Of a stretch of DNA of 64,000 nt, positions 34,101-42,860 are shown one piece after another (the stretch's first letter is position 1; each line of letters starts with the position of its first letter). The stretch lies in contig JAEZDY010000036.1 in assembly GCA_023417935.1 (NCBI GenBank), positions 1 to 64,000 on the forward strand, read 5' to 3'. The stretch comes from Bacteroidota bacterium. Its GTDB lineage: Bacteria > Bacteroidota > Bacteroidia > Bacteroidales > Lentimicrobiaceae. A program made the translations under genes and the position numbers. The notes below the pieces were generated by a model that had not been told where the DNA came from, did no database searches, and was given only the letters and a program-made list of their open reading frames with translations.

Positions 34101-36317
34101 GTTAGGTCCATACCTTTTTGCAAGATCAGCCCGGATAGATCCCCTTGCTTTGAATACAGTTGGTGATAGATTCAAAGCCATCAGATCAGCCCCGTTCAGG
34201 ACGAAGTCGAAGATGAAAGCCAGACTATCGGGATGGGCATTTATGTAACCGGTGTAATTGAAATCAAGATTCTCGTCATTCATCCATATTTCTCCATGGA
34301 ATGACCTGTTAACCAGAAATCCTTCAAGGTTTAAATCTTTATAAATGTATTTATTATAGAATGCTTCGTGCACAGTTGCTTTAACTTCTGCATTCATACG
34401 GTCAGGTTCCATTCCAGTACCCTTTATATCCAGGCTTAAACTCACAGGCCCAAGAGTATCAGGCTGCATAAGCAGTTTCCCCAGATCAATCCGGTCAACA
34501 TCAAGTGAGGCAACGTAGTTTGTTTCACGGTTTCCTTTTGATGGATCCATTTTAACTTTAGCATCCAGATTACCGTATGCTGACTTCAGATCAACAGCTG
34601 CATTGAAGTTTTTGATATACCCTGTGAAATTTCCAGTAGCGTTAATGTAGTCAGGTATGGAGATTGTTTCTGGCACCACACCTCGCCTGACATAAGACAA
34701 TATGTCATTTCTGGTTGATCTGAATTTGAAGTCATTTACAGAGGCATACATTCGATCAGGATGCATTGCATTCCTAACTGAGCCAGACAGTGACAGATTT
34801 GTAGATTTGTTATTATCAAGATAGAAATTACTGATCATCAGGTCTTCAAGGGATCCCCTGATTCCCCCACTTATGTCAATAACTTCGTTCCTATTGATAT
34901 TAAGCTTAGGATTATTAGCTAGTTCCGGCATAAAGTACAATACGTCAGCAAATGATATCCTTGTATCCTGAAGATTAATGTTCATCTGCAACTTCTCTAT
35001 TGAATCGGCAATGCCGGTAATAGAGGTAAAACTCACTTCCAGGTGATCTTTAATACTAGTATTAGGGGTTTCGATAATTAAATCAGCAAGCGTGATATTA
35101 GTGGTATCATACGATATTTTTGAGGCAAACTCTTTGAGCATAAAACCACTTTTTTCTGCAAAACTGAAATGGTCAAGGCTGAGTTTTATCTTTCCGGGTG
35201 TTACATACATCTCAGATGACTCAAAATTGAAATCTGTTACTACAAGATTATCGAAATCTATACCTTGTGTCTTAGCCACTGAATCATAATCTCTGTATGC
35301 AAGGTTGTTATTATTCAGGTTGAGGTTTTTCAGAGTAAACTCCCATTCAGGCGTCACTATTTCTTTTTCTATGCCCTGCTCCTGCACCACCTCAGCTATG
35401 ATTGTATCAAATTGCTGCGGTTTTGTCTGTAAGAATTTAATGTCCGAATCACTTAAATCAATGTTGTTAAGTGCAAACCTCATCATAACCATATCAATAG
35501 TATCAGAGAGCACAGTAAGGTTCCCAATTTTCGCTTCAAGTGCGTTTCCGGCAGCAGGACCCTGGTAATTCACGCTTAGGTTAACCAATGCTATCTTCCT
35601 GAAATCCAGATCAGGCATTACTGAGGTTGATGTGTCAGCTGATTTAACCAATGGCGGTGTTTGAAGATAACTTACAGCTGAATTCTCCAGTAATAAGTCC
35701 TTCAACTTGTACGACATTTTTTCAATATCAAACTCCCTGAAGGAGGTTTCCAATTTTCCAACATAAACCCTTGCATTGACACCTGAGAGGGTATCTTTAT
35801 ATTGAAGCCTTAAGTCAGTGAAATCTATCTCATCAAATCTTATAATAAAAGCAGCAGTTGTATCAGTAGATTGTGGTTGTTGTTCTGCTGAGGCAAATGC
35901 ATCAATAATAAAGCTATAATTGAAAGTTGTATCAGGATATTGCCGGTAAACACGACCGGTAACACCGTTGAGACGAACTGACCTAACATCAAGCTTATTC
36001 TTCAGCAGGCCAATCATGTTCACTCCTACATAAACATTGTGTGCGTAAAGTAAAGTATCTGATTGCTGGTCTTCCAGATAAAGCCCCTTAATGTTAATTG
36101 TCTTAGGGAAACCTATACTTATTGATTCGAGCGTAACCTGAGTTTTAATCTTTTCGTGAAGGAAATTAACTGCTTTTTGAGCGACATAATTCTGCACCGG
36201 GGGCAGTTGCAGAGCAATCACCACCAGTATCACCAATCCGAAAACCCCAACTAATAACCAAAGTAAGATTTTGAGGGGAATTCTTATCCACTTATTATTA
36301 ATTCTCAGATTCTTCAT
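31125..36317 (-). CDS. tamB: TamB-type translocation/assembly module protein
   Basis: 1730 residues from ATG 36317. One N-terminal helix (about 13-33) anchors it in the inner membrane. The body is a long series of amphipathic beta strands as in AsmA/TamB groove proteins. The C-terminal DUF490 region (about 1350-1620) is present ('FTIREGSSITWTGDIMEAITDLTAVYTV'). The periplasmic beta-taco bridges inner and outer membrane and is thought to carry phospholipid. It overlaps tamL by 14 bases and the upstream oxidoreductase by 20, so all three are translationally linked. Confidence 0.93.
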   Translation of the reverse strand: MKNLRINNKWIRIPLKILLWLLVGVFGLVILVVIALQLPPVQNYVAQKAVNFLHEKIKTQVTLESISIGFPKTINIKGLYLEDQQSDTLLYAHNVYVGVNMIGLLKNKLDVRSVRLNGVTGRVYRQYPDTTFNYSFIIDAFASAEQQPQSTDTTAAFIIRFDEIDFTDLRLQYKDTLSGVNARVYVGKLETSFREFDIEKMSYKLKDLLLENSAVSYLQTPPLVKSADTSTSVMPDLDFRKIALVNLSVNYQGPAAGNALEAKIGNLTVLSDTIDMVMMRFALNNIDLSDSDIKFLQTKPQQFDTIIAEVVQEQGIEKEIVTPEWEFTLKNLNLNNNNLAYRDYDSVAKTQGIDFDNLVVTDFNFESSEMYVTPGKIKLSLDHFSFAEKSGFMLKEFASKISYDTTNITLADLIIETPNTSIKDHLEVSFTSITGIADSIEKLQMNINLQDTRISFADVLYFMPELANNPKLNINRNEVIDISGGIRGSLEDLMISNFYLDNNKSTNLSLSGSVRNAMHPDRMYASVNDFKFRSTRNDILSYVRRGVVPETISIPDYINATGNFTGYIKNFNAAVDLKSAYGNLDAKVKMDPSKGNRETNYVASLDVDRIDLGKLLMQPDTLGPVSLSLDIKGTGMEPDRMNAEVKATVHEAFYNKYIYKDLNLEGFLVNRSFHGEIWMNDENLDFNYTGYINAHPDSLAFIFDFVLNGADLMALNLSPTVFKARGSIRADLAKRYGPNPLGKLKLYDVQLITQSLDCPLDSLVVESTYDFDSSYIEVRSKILNASFKGDIVLQHLPATLISHLNQYFAFSETDTTNLAKAGTTTRGGVVPLSENPVGDTATKSETWQERILSMDGDVVPQNFGYSITVQDPNLFCENILPGLKRFTPLAIFGNYNSDEMALALRADIPMIDYNGIIIDSLYINVNSNRQELAYDFNVAEISNPTLAIEKFDLKGSIADDEIIYNVNAQKADTFNVLKTSGSYAKRGNDYLLIMDEPLVLNNTVWNIDPDNVITFSDKGLDAQRVILTGEDQLISIITQPGDDVPLKVSFENFRLANLSLIVEKEKELVRGELNGHFVLFNVNGVSAFTSDLVIDSLRFMAIPIGDITLLADNSQNPEQFDVNLKLLGFDNDLTVNGYYLAQDSVGQLSLDVDINRLNMAAVEPFTFGQVSRMSGFVDGSMNVRGTTEVPDVTGQLRFNDVAFNAPYANTYLRMQDNTIDIANQRMIFNDLTLTDTLNNNAVIKGYADFSDLQNLLFDLRINTTDFLAMNSSGAEGDMPLYGKVLLDSDIHFTGSPSSPVIDMKVQLDNGTRITYVMPESQMTLNESEGIVIFTDSLDFKNDIVTIDSLLNTNAGVQGITLNASITFEPEAVLKMLIDPVSGDSLYVSGDGTLNFSLDPGGQMNLTGRYEINEGGYNITLNELIKREFTIREGSSITWTGDIMEAITDLTAVYTVRTSPLTLMESQTIEESERNTYRNTLTFLVFLKITGPLTKPEISFDIELPENQKGAMGGDVNTKLTALRADESQLNKQVFALLALGRFLGQDPFETGNAPLTAESATRASASKILTQQFSALSEKYIKGVDLDIGVNSFEEYSESGEQEGRTQLQLGLSKEFLNDRIIVQVGGNVELEGEQARSSTGNDRASEIAGNVNIEYKLTPNGRYRLKGFRRTEYEDPIEGEVINTGIGFSYSRDFRRMRQLFWSKERLQEFRKKRLSEEIKEQEKNNDKQ

Positions 36318-37896
36318 CAATTATTTCCAGTGGGAAATTTGCAGGACCATTTAATACAGCACCTGTAACACTGAAACGACTTCCATGACAAGGGCAGTCC
36401 CAGGTTTTTTCAACATTATTCCATCTGACTGTGCACCCCACGTGCGTGCATGTAGCAGATACCATATGTAATAGACCCCTTTCATCTCTGTACGCCCCTG
36501 CCTTCTGACCGTCAAATTCAATTATTGCCGCATCATTTAAAGGAATAGAAGCTAGTGTCACCGAGCCTGGGTGATCAGGTCTTGTTTTGTAGTAATCTAA
36601 TAAGGTCCCAATGGTTTCTTTAAAAAATATTCTTGAAGCTTTAAGGTTGACCCTTCCCGGCTTATATAAACCTTCATAAGGATTTTCTTTTCCTTCAATT
36701 AAATCGGCTATCAGCAGTCCGGCAATCGTAGAATGAGTCATACCCTGGCCTGAATCGCCGGTAACCACATAAATATTATCACTATCACTTACGTTTCTGC
36801 CAATGAACGCCAATCCATCATAAGGTTCAAGCACCTGTCCTGACCACTTGAAGACAACTTCACCAATTTCAAACCGCTCACGAGTCCAAGCTTCAAGCTT
36901 ACCATGGGGTTCCATTTCTGATTCTCCGGTCATTACCCCTGTTTTATGGTCTTCACCGCCTGCAATAAGCAAATCATACTCAGCATTATATTGTTGGGTT
37001 CTTACATAGTGATAAGGTGGTGTGTCCTTGTCAACACTCATATCTCCTGTGTCCCACCATAAAACTGAGGGGAGTGAATTCTTTTTAATCAGCGCAGCAA
37101 GTGCATAAGTGCGATATGCATATTGAATTGTTGGCAATATGAACTTACTGTTTATGGGACTATTGGTTGCCACCACAATACTCTTAGCATTCACCCGAAA
37201 ACCATCAGAAGTAGTAACCCCACCCGATTCAATTTCGGTTACGTGTGTACCGGTATATATCATGCCACCTCTCGCCGTAATTGCCCTGGCCAGGCCAAGA
37301 ACATACTTAATGGGATGAAACTGACCCTGCATAGAAAACTTAAGAGCCTTAAGTGGCTGCATTCTCATTGCAGGCACCTCATCAACCCATTCAACCGGTA
37401 CTCCAATTCCCCTGGCAGCTTTATACTCTTTATCAAGAGATTCAATAGAATCAGAAGCATGAGGAAACAAGTACCCGTCAATACGTTTGAAGTCACAATC
37501 GATGCTTTCAAGATTTATAGTTTTTTCAATAAAGTTAATAGCTTCATGATGACTTTGAAAGATGAGCTTTGTTTTTTCCTGCCCAAAGAGTTTCTCCAAA
37601 CTATAAAAACGGTCATCAAGAACACTAGAGAGATGTGCTGTTGTTCTGCCTGTTTCTCCACTAGCAAGCAAACCATCTTCAAGCAGCACAACTGAATATC
37701 CACGATTGATGAGATTATAGGCAACTGATAAGCCTGCTAATCCTCCACCAACAACCACCACATCTGCCTGATTGTTAGTTAAAAGTGGTGAGTACTGACG
37801 TTCAGTTGCATTATCCAGCCAGCATGACACATGTTCGCCCGAAGTATTCCGGCCAACATCCAAAGGATTGCTATCACTTTCCATATATGAGGGCAT
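36298..37896 (-). CDS. FAD-dependent oxidoreductase with C-terminal Rieske domain
   Basis: 532 residues. N-terminal DAO-type FAD fold: 'VVVVGGGLAGLSVAYNL' (about 46-62) and 'NIYVVTGDSGQGMTHSTIAG' near the C-terminal end of the flavin domain. Residues about 440-532 are a Rieske domain with C483-x-H485 and C501-x-x-H504 as 2Fe-2S ligands, plus C488 and C503 that can form the stabilising disulfide. No export signal is visible, so it is cytoplasmic. The substrate is unknown; family members often oxidise amines. The last codons overlap the tamB start. Confidence 0.92.
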   Translation of the reverse strand: MPSYMESDSNPLDVGRNTSGEHVSCWLDNATERQYSPLLTNNQADVVVVGGGLAGLSVAYNLINRGYSVVLLEDGLLASGETGRTTAHLSSVLDDRFYSLEKLFGQEKTKLIFQSHHEAINFIEKTINLESIDCDFKRIDGYLFPHASDSIESLDKEYKAARGIGVPVEWVDEVPAMRMQPLKALKFSMQGQFHPIKYVLGLARAITARGGMIYTGTHVTEIESGGVTTSDGFRVNAKSIVVATNSPINSKFILPTIQYAYRTYALAALIKKNSLPSVLWWDTGDMSVDKDTPPYHYVRTQQYNAEYDLLIAGGEDHKTGVMTGESEMEPHGKLEAWTRERFEIGEVVFKWSGQVLEPYDGLAFIGRNVSDSDNIYVVTGDSGQGMTHSTIAGLLIADLIEGKENPYEGLYKPGRVNLKASRIFFKETIGTLLDYYKTRPDHPGSVTLASIPLNDAAIIEFDGQKAGAYRDERGLLHMVSATCTHVGCTVRWNNVEKTWDCPCHGSRFSVTGAVLNGPANFPLEIIDEESEN

Positions 37897-38033
37897 TTAA
37901 AATTTTAGAGGTACAATTTGCTATTCACCCGGCAATTTTTAAAATGCACTGGATGGCACAATCTTTTCCTTTAGTTACAACAATGGAAATAGTGCTGGTG
38001 TTTTTGTGAATTATAAATGATTCCTATTGCTTT

Positions 38034-39164
38034 CTATTCCTTCTTGTCATTCTCAGGCTTATGCACTTTGGTGCGCAAACTGAATATACGCCGGGCAAAC
38101 TTTGTATCGGGTGAATAAGTTCTCTCTTCACCCAACAGATAACCCAATGGTTTTAATTGTTCTATATTATCAAATGCAACTTTCATCATGCCAACAAAAG
38201 GCAGAGCAATTATCATACCCACCACCCCCCAGATCATAGCACTTGTTGTAAGTGCAAGGATGGCGGTAAATGGATTTATGCTCACACTACTTCCAACTAC
38301 ATTTGGAGTTATGAAATTATTTTCGAGAAATTGCACAAATATTGCAACACCTGCAACACCCAGGGCAATGGTAAATGAATCTTCAGTAATAAGTGCCATC
38401 ATGATTGGCAGTATACTGCCTAATAAAACTCCGATGTATGGAATTATATTTAATAGCGCCAGTAATACGCCAAACAATATTGCGTGCCGAAGACCAAGTA
38501 TTAGAAAACCTGCTGAATTAAGTATAGATAATATTATTACCACCAGGAATAGTCCTTTTAGATAGCTTTGTGATACCGTTGTAATTTTTTTCAGAATAGC
38601 TAAAGCATGATCTGCTCTTCTGTCTTTAAATATAAGGTGAATGAAATGCTTGTATTTTTCTCTGTAATAGGTAAGAAAGAATATAAATATTGGCAACAAT
38701 GCCACAGAAGCAATGAATGATCCTGTAGCTGAAAACAAGCCCAATGCAATTTGTCCGGCAGATTGTCCGGCAGATGTAAGACGTTCATTAACCCAGTCTT
38801 TCTGTTTATATTCAGAGTAACCAAATTTGTTATCTATGTATGTATACAATGCATCTATTTTAGCTGACATCTGTTTGCTCAACTGAGGCCAGTCTTCAAC
38901 AAACATTAACACCTGACTATATAAGAAATAAATAATACCGACAAAAAAGGCAGCGGCAATTATCATGCTTATGACAATTGCAACCCCTCTTGGTATCCTC
39001 CAATTCTCTAGTTTTTGAGAAATAGGCAAAAGCAGGAATGTAAATAAAATGGAAACTGCAAGAGGTAAAAGAACTGGTCTGCCTGCTATTAGGAATGCAA
39101 TTACAAGTGCAATCAGGGCAAGTCGCAGGGTAAGATTGTAAATAACTGTATTTGGTTTTTCCAT
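38034..39164 (-). CDS. AI-2E family transporter
   Basis: 376 residues with about eight membrane helices. 'LPIFIFFLTYYREKY', 'GLRHAILFGVLLALLNIIPYIG' and 'FVQFLENNFITPNVVGSSVSINPF' are typical of the AI-2E/PerM family. Members export AI-2 or act as Na+/H+ antiporters, so the substrate is not fixed. It is 5 bases after the AsmA-like gene and likely cotranscribed with it. Confidence 0.9.
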   Translation of the reverse strand: MEKPNTVIYNLTLRLALIALVIAFLIAGRPVLLPLAVSILFTFLLLPISQKLENWRIPRGVAIVISMIIAAAFFVGIIYFLYSQVLMFVEDWPQLSKQMSAKIDALYTYIDNKFGYSEYKQKDWVNERLTSAGQSAGQIALGLFSATGSFIASVALLPIFIFFLTYYREKYKHFIHLIFKDRRADHALAILKKITTVSQSYLKGLFLVVIILSILNSAGFLILGLRHAILFGVLLALLNIIPYIGVLLGSILPIMMALITEDSFTIALGVAGVAIFVQFLENNFITPNVVGSSVSINPFTAILALTTSAMIWGVVGMIIALPFVGMMKVAFDNIEQLKPLGYLLGEERTYSPDTKFARRIFSLRTKVHKPENDKKE

Positions 39165-39169
39165 ATTGG

Positions 39170-40807
39170 CTAATTGGTCTTTGGTTCAGGCATACCTACT
39201 GTTTCTCTGAGTCCACTAAATATAGTTTTCCAGGTATAATGGAACATAAACCGTTGTTTGTTCCTAACATAATACATATTAGCTTCACGAGGTTCGTTCT
39301 TCCCTGTTGGGTTACTTTCCTTCAAAACAAAGGTGTTAGCTACAAAAATCATTAACTGGTCTTTTAATTTCTTATTTTCATTTTTTACTTCAGGCATTTG
39401 CAGTTTCAAATTGTGGTATAGAAATTTCATTCTACCTTTTGATGATGTTTCACCCGCATTAAAGCTAAAGGACAGTGTGTCGATGTGTCCCTCTTTAATT
39501 GATACCCCCACAGTTGGTTCAATCATTTTATTGAGTGCAGTCAATGACATATTTGTAAGAAAACCATCACATTTGAACACCATCTGATCAGTGTTCATTG
39601 GAAAAACGTAAGTTGCGAATAATTTACCTTCATCCATCAGATTACAGTTTGCTCTCAAGACTAAATCTCTGCCTCTTGCGATCAATGAAGAGTCATTTGT
39701 AATACCTGTAAATGTAGCGTTTATATCGTTAAAAGTAATCCTTCCGGGTTTTATTTTTCCTGGAGCGACTTCTTCATATGCAATAAACGAACGATCAAGA
39801 TTAATGGTGTCAATTTTTAGGTATACTTGTGCATTGAGAATCAGGTGCTGAATTGATTCAGGTGTATCATACATCCGCTCATCATTTTTATCACGAAAAG
39901 CAGTTAGTGAAAAATCTGTAACATCAAGTGCATCGGATATAAGGCTATGATGTTCAAACATTTTCCGCAAGTCAATCTTTCTGAATAGCAGGTTACCTGC
40001 GAATACGTTGAACCTGTCGGTCTGCTTTCCAGCTATTTCAGCAAAACGACGCTTACTGTAGTTAGGTACCACTTTAACTGAATCAACCCATAATAGTGAA
40101 TCAATATACGAAATCTCCATTCTCTTCACATCGAAAGTATAAAGACTGTCAGATGTAGTATACGAAAAGTTGTTCATGATTAGTGAAATAGAATCAGCCT
40201 CGAATAAACCGGGTAGCTTTTCAGTTGACTCGCCTATATATAAGTTTTTTAGTTTGAAGTGATTGTTATCAGAGTGTAATGAAGGACTTGGCTCATCTGG
40301 CCCACTGAAAAGCTTAAAGTCAAAATTTGATATTTCAAACCGATTCACTGATACAGATTCAGCAAAAGACTTAATTAGTTTGTAGATTGAAAAGTCAGTG
40401 GTATCCTTTATCTCATTCTTGAGGGGCATACCCTGAACTATAGTAAGGGAAGGTTTCTCAAGTTCAATCACATCCACTTTTACGTACTTACCTCTCAGTA
40501 TTCCTATTACATTGATTCCAAGAAGATTAAGTCGTGAAGAGTAAACTTTATATGTTGCAGTTCCGGGTGCCGGCTTTTCAGGTTTTATATGTACATCGCT
40601 GAATGTAACTGACTGAGTCAATAAGTTCATGCGAAGGGAATTAATAGAAAGGGAGTATTGACCGTTCGTCTGCTCTCTAAATTGATCCTGTAAGCGGGTC
40701 TTCACATACCTGTTTAAATACCAGGAGGATGAAAAAAAGGCTATTATGGCAATTATAGTGATCAGAATAACGGGAAGAATAATACGGAAAGCACTCTTTT
40801 TTTTCAT
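39170..40807 (-). CDS. AsmA/DUF748-like membrane-anchored protein
   Basis: 545 residues. One helix at about 9-29, then a long beta-rich body ('INSLRMNLLTQSVTFSDVHIKPEKP', 'NVIGILRGKYVKVDVIELEKPSLTI') as in AsmA/TamB-like groove proteins. The C-terminal 'YTWKTIFSGLRETVGMPEPK' is a form I associate with Bacteroidota members. It is shorter than TamB and may also act in envelope lipid traffic, which is inference. Confidence 0.8.
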   Translation of the reverse strand: MKKKSAFRIILPVILITIIAIIAFFSSSWYLNRYVKTRLQDQFREQTNGQYSLSINSLRMNLLTQSVTFSDVHIKPEKPAPGTATYKVYSSRLNLLGINVIGILRGKYVKVDVIELEKPSLTIVQGMPLKNEIKDTTDFSIYKLIKSFAESVSVNRFEISNFDFKLFSGPDEPSPSLHSDNNHFKLKNLYIGESTEKLPGLFEADSISLIMNNFSYTTSDSLYTFDVKRMEISYIDSLLWVDSVKVVPNYSKRRFAEIAGKQTDRFNVFAGNLLFRKIDLRKMFEHHSLISDALDVTDFSLTAFRDKNDERMYDTPESIQHLILNAQVYLKIDTINLDRSFIAYEEVAPGKIKPGRITFNDINATFTGITNDSSLIARGRDLVLRANCNLMDEGKLFATYVFPMNTDQMVFKCDGFLTNMSLTALNKMIEPTVGVSIKEGHIDTLSFSFNAGETSSKGRMKFLYHNLKLQMPEVKNENKKLKDQLMIFVANTFVLKESNPTGKNEPREANMYYVRNKQRFMFHYTWKTIFSGLRETVGMPEPKTN

Positions 40808-40992
40808 AGCTATATCTGCTAAAACTAAACAGAGTCATCAATGTAATGTTTTTAGTGTGCTTATGAAAAATAGCTTTGTATTCAGGATTCTTGATGCCAT
40901 ACCTTGCTGCTTAAATGCATACAGGTATTAACACTTACAGCGAGCTGAGATATGAACTAATGAAGATTGTGGGTGCTAGTTACAAAAGCTTA

Positions 40993-41415
40993 TTAATAAG
41001 TAGTCTGGACTTTACGATTGACCTTATATAATGAATAACCCCACCATATCAGGAAGATACCCACAATGCCAAATGTAGCATGCATCCAGTTGAACTGCTG
41101 AAGAAAAATAACCTGGAAGAATATCCACCCAAAAAGAATTGCACCCTGTAACATAATCAGAAATTCGTGGTTCTTCCATTTCATGAAGTAGGACAAGGCA
41201 GTTATCATGCTCAAAACTCCAATAGTAGCAAATAGTATTAATCCCGGAATAAGGAAACTTGTAAAGGGCGAATGTTGAAGTACGGTATTCACTGACATTC
41301 CCAGGTCATTACCTGAAGGATTAACAATCATTGAAAAGCCGGCAGCTAAAGCATTAAGACCTGTAATTATTAATACAATCAGGCCAATTAGATTAAGGGA
41401 TTTTCTTGTTTTCAT
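40993..41415 (-). CDS. Hypothetical four-helix membrane protein
   Basis: 140 residues with four hydrophobic segments (about 9-28, 50-72, 84-105 and 112-131) and a basic C-terminus. I do not recognise the family. It lies 27 bases past the HsdR_N-like gene in the same direction, so they may share a transcript. Confidence 0.75.
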   Translation of the reverse strand: MKTRKSLNLIGLIVLIITGLNALAAGFSMIVNPSGNDLGMSVNTVLQHSPFTSFLIPGLILFATIGVLSMITALSYFMKWKNHEFLIMLQGAILFGWIFFQVIFLQQFNWMHATFGIVGIFLIWWGYSLYKVNRKVQTTY

Positions 41416-41442
41416 AATCGAAACAATTTTTGAAATGAATGA

Positions 41443-41892
41443 TTATAGATTGTTATAGATTGGAATATCTTCAAGAAACCTGGTTTCCCCAGTTGTGTAA
41501 TCAACATAAAGGCAGTGGTGCTCAAGCCCATTGCTTATAAGTAAGTACTTAACCTGCAGGGTCAGGTTATATCGTGCGGCCTGATAAAACACCTCTTCGT
41601 TCAAAGGAATTTGGGGTGCTTTACATTCAACTATCATTATTGGTTTACCATCTTTGCCAAAAATAAGTAGGTCGAATCGCTTTGGCAATTTATTGACCAT
41701 TAATCCTCTTTCAGATGCCATCATTGTTACCGGTACCATCTTTTGAATAGCCAGGTATTGTATGAGGTGCTGCCGCACCCATTCTTCCTCAGTAAGGATA
41801 ACAAACTTTCGCCTTAAAGAATCATACACTTCAATGTGTGTTCCTTTAACCCGTGTTTGTAATTCCACATCGGGAAGATTAAGTTTTATCAT
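41443..41892 (-). CDS. HsdR_N-like PD-(D/E)XK nuclease-fold protein
   Basis: 149 residues matching the type I restriction R-protein N-terminal domain alone. 'KRFDLLIFGKDGKPIMIVECKAP' (71-93) gives the catalytic triad D74, E89 and K91. No helicase, HsdM or HsdS gene is in the window, so it is not a restriction system. Lone HsdR_N proteins next to holA are common in Bacteroidota and probably have another nucleic-acid role. It is divergent from the AMP nucleosidase gene. Confidence 0.85.
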   Translation of the reverse strand: MIKLNLPDVELQTRVKGTHIEVYDSLRRKFVILTEEEWVRQHLIQYLAIQKMVPVTMMASERGLMVNKLPKRFDLLIFGKDGKPIMIVECKAPQIPLNEEVFYQAARYNLTLQVKYLLISNGLEHHCLYVDYTTGETRFLEDIPIYNNL

Positions 41893-41995
41893 TATATAAT
41901 CAACGCTGGCTATCCAGAAGCTTGAACTCGTTTAAAAAATGATAGTGGTATTTGATACTAGCGGAAGTAAAGCTACAAATTTTTGGCAAATTGAT

Positions 41996-42003
41996 TACAT
42001 TTG
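41996..42003 (+). promoter_or_regulatory. -7 element upstream of the AMP nucleosidase gene
   Basis: TACATTTG matches TAnnTTTG, 79 bases before the ATG at 42083. Confidence 0.5.
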
Positions 42004-42082
42004 CCTTAAATTAGCTGAGGGCGATAATTTTTATTAATATTCAAATTATGGCTTTGCAAACCGGAAGTTCTTAATAAACTAT

Positions 42083-42853
42083 ATGAGGACAAAACAAGAA
42101 ATTACTGAAAACTGGCTGCCCAGATATACAGGCACGGCTATTGGAGAATTTGGCGAATACATACTTCTTACTAATTTCATGCATTATGTTGACTTATTTG
42201 CCAAGTGGAACAATGTAGAGATTAAAGGCCTTACAAGATCAATGCCCAGTGCTACATCTGATGATATTACCATAATTAATTTTGGTATGGGAAGTGCAAA
42301 CGCAGCAACAATTATGGATTTGCTGAGCAGCATCAAGCCTAAAGCCGTATTGTTTCTTGGCAAATGTGGTGGACTAAAGCGCAAGGCCCAACTTGGAGAT
42401 CTCATACTCCCCATTGCGGCTATCAGAGGTGATGGTACATCAAATGACTATTTCCCTGCCGAAGTACCAGCATTACCAGCGTTTAGTTTACAGAAAGCAA
42501 CTTCTACCGCTATTCGTGATTTTGGCAGAGACTACTGGACAGGAACTGTTTATACAACAAACCGACGGGTATGGGAACACGATGATATTTTTAAAGAATA
42601 TCTGCGTACAATCAGGGCAATGGCTATTGATATGGAAACAGCCACTATTTTTAGTGTTGGTTTCCATAATGAAATCCCCACAGGTGCCTTATTGCTTATT
42701 TCAGATCAGCCAATGATATCAAGTGGAGTTAAGACAGATATCAGCGATACACTGGTCACAGAGCAATTTGTTGAAACACATCTGCATATTGGAATTCAGT
42801 CACTCAAACAACTTATTAATAACGGACTAACCGTTAAACACTTACGTTTCTGA
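42083..42853 (+). CDS. amn: AMP nucleosidase (short form)
   Basis: 256 residues. Cleaves AMP to adenine and ribose 5-phosphate in purine turnover. It has the phosphorylase fold: 'INFGMGSANAATIMDLL', 'LFLGKCGGLK' and 'AMAIDMETATIFSVGF' with the ribose-binding Met and Glu. It lacks the N-terminal regulatory domain of the long proteobacterial enzyme, as usual in Bacteroidota. It is 7 bases before holA, so the two form an operon. Confidence 0.9.
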   Translation: MRTKQEITENWLPRYTGTAIGEFGEYILLTNFMHYVDLFAKWNNVEIKGLTRSMPSATSDDITIINFGMGSANAATIMDLLSSIKPKAVLFLGKCGGLKRKAQLGDLILPIAAIRGDGTSNDYFPAEVPALPAFSLQKATSTAIRDFGRDYWTGTVYTTNRRVWEHDDIFKEYLRTIRAMAIDMETATIFSVGFHNEIPTGALLLISDQPMISSGVKTDISDTLVTEQFVETHLHIGIQSLKQLINNGLTVKHLRF

Positions 42854-42860
42854 TCAAATT

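Noticed and set aside
41443..41892. Type I restriction-modification locus
   Set aside because: Only the N-terminal nuclease-type domain is present; no HsdM, HsdS or helicase gene is in the window.
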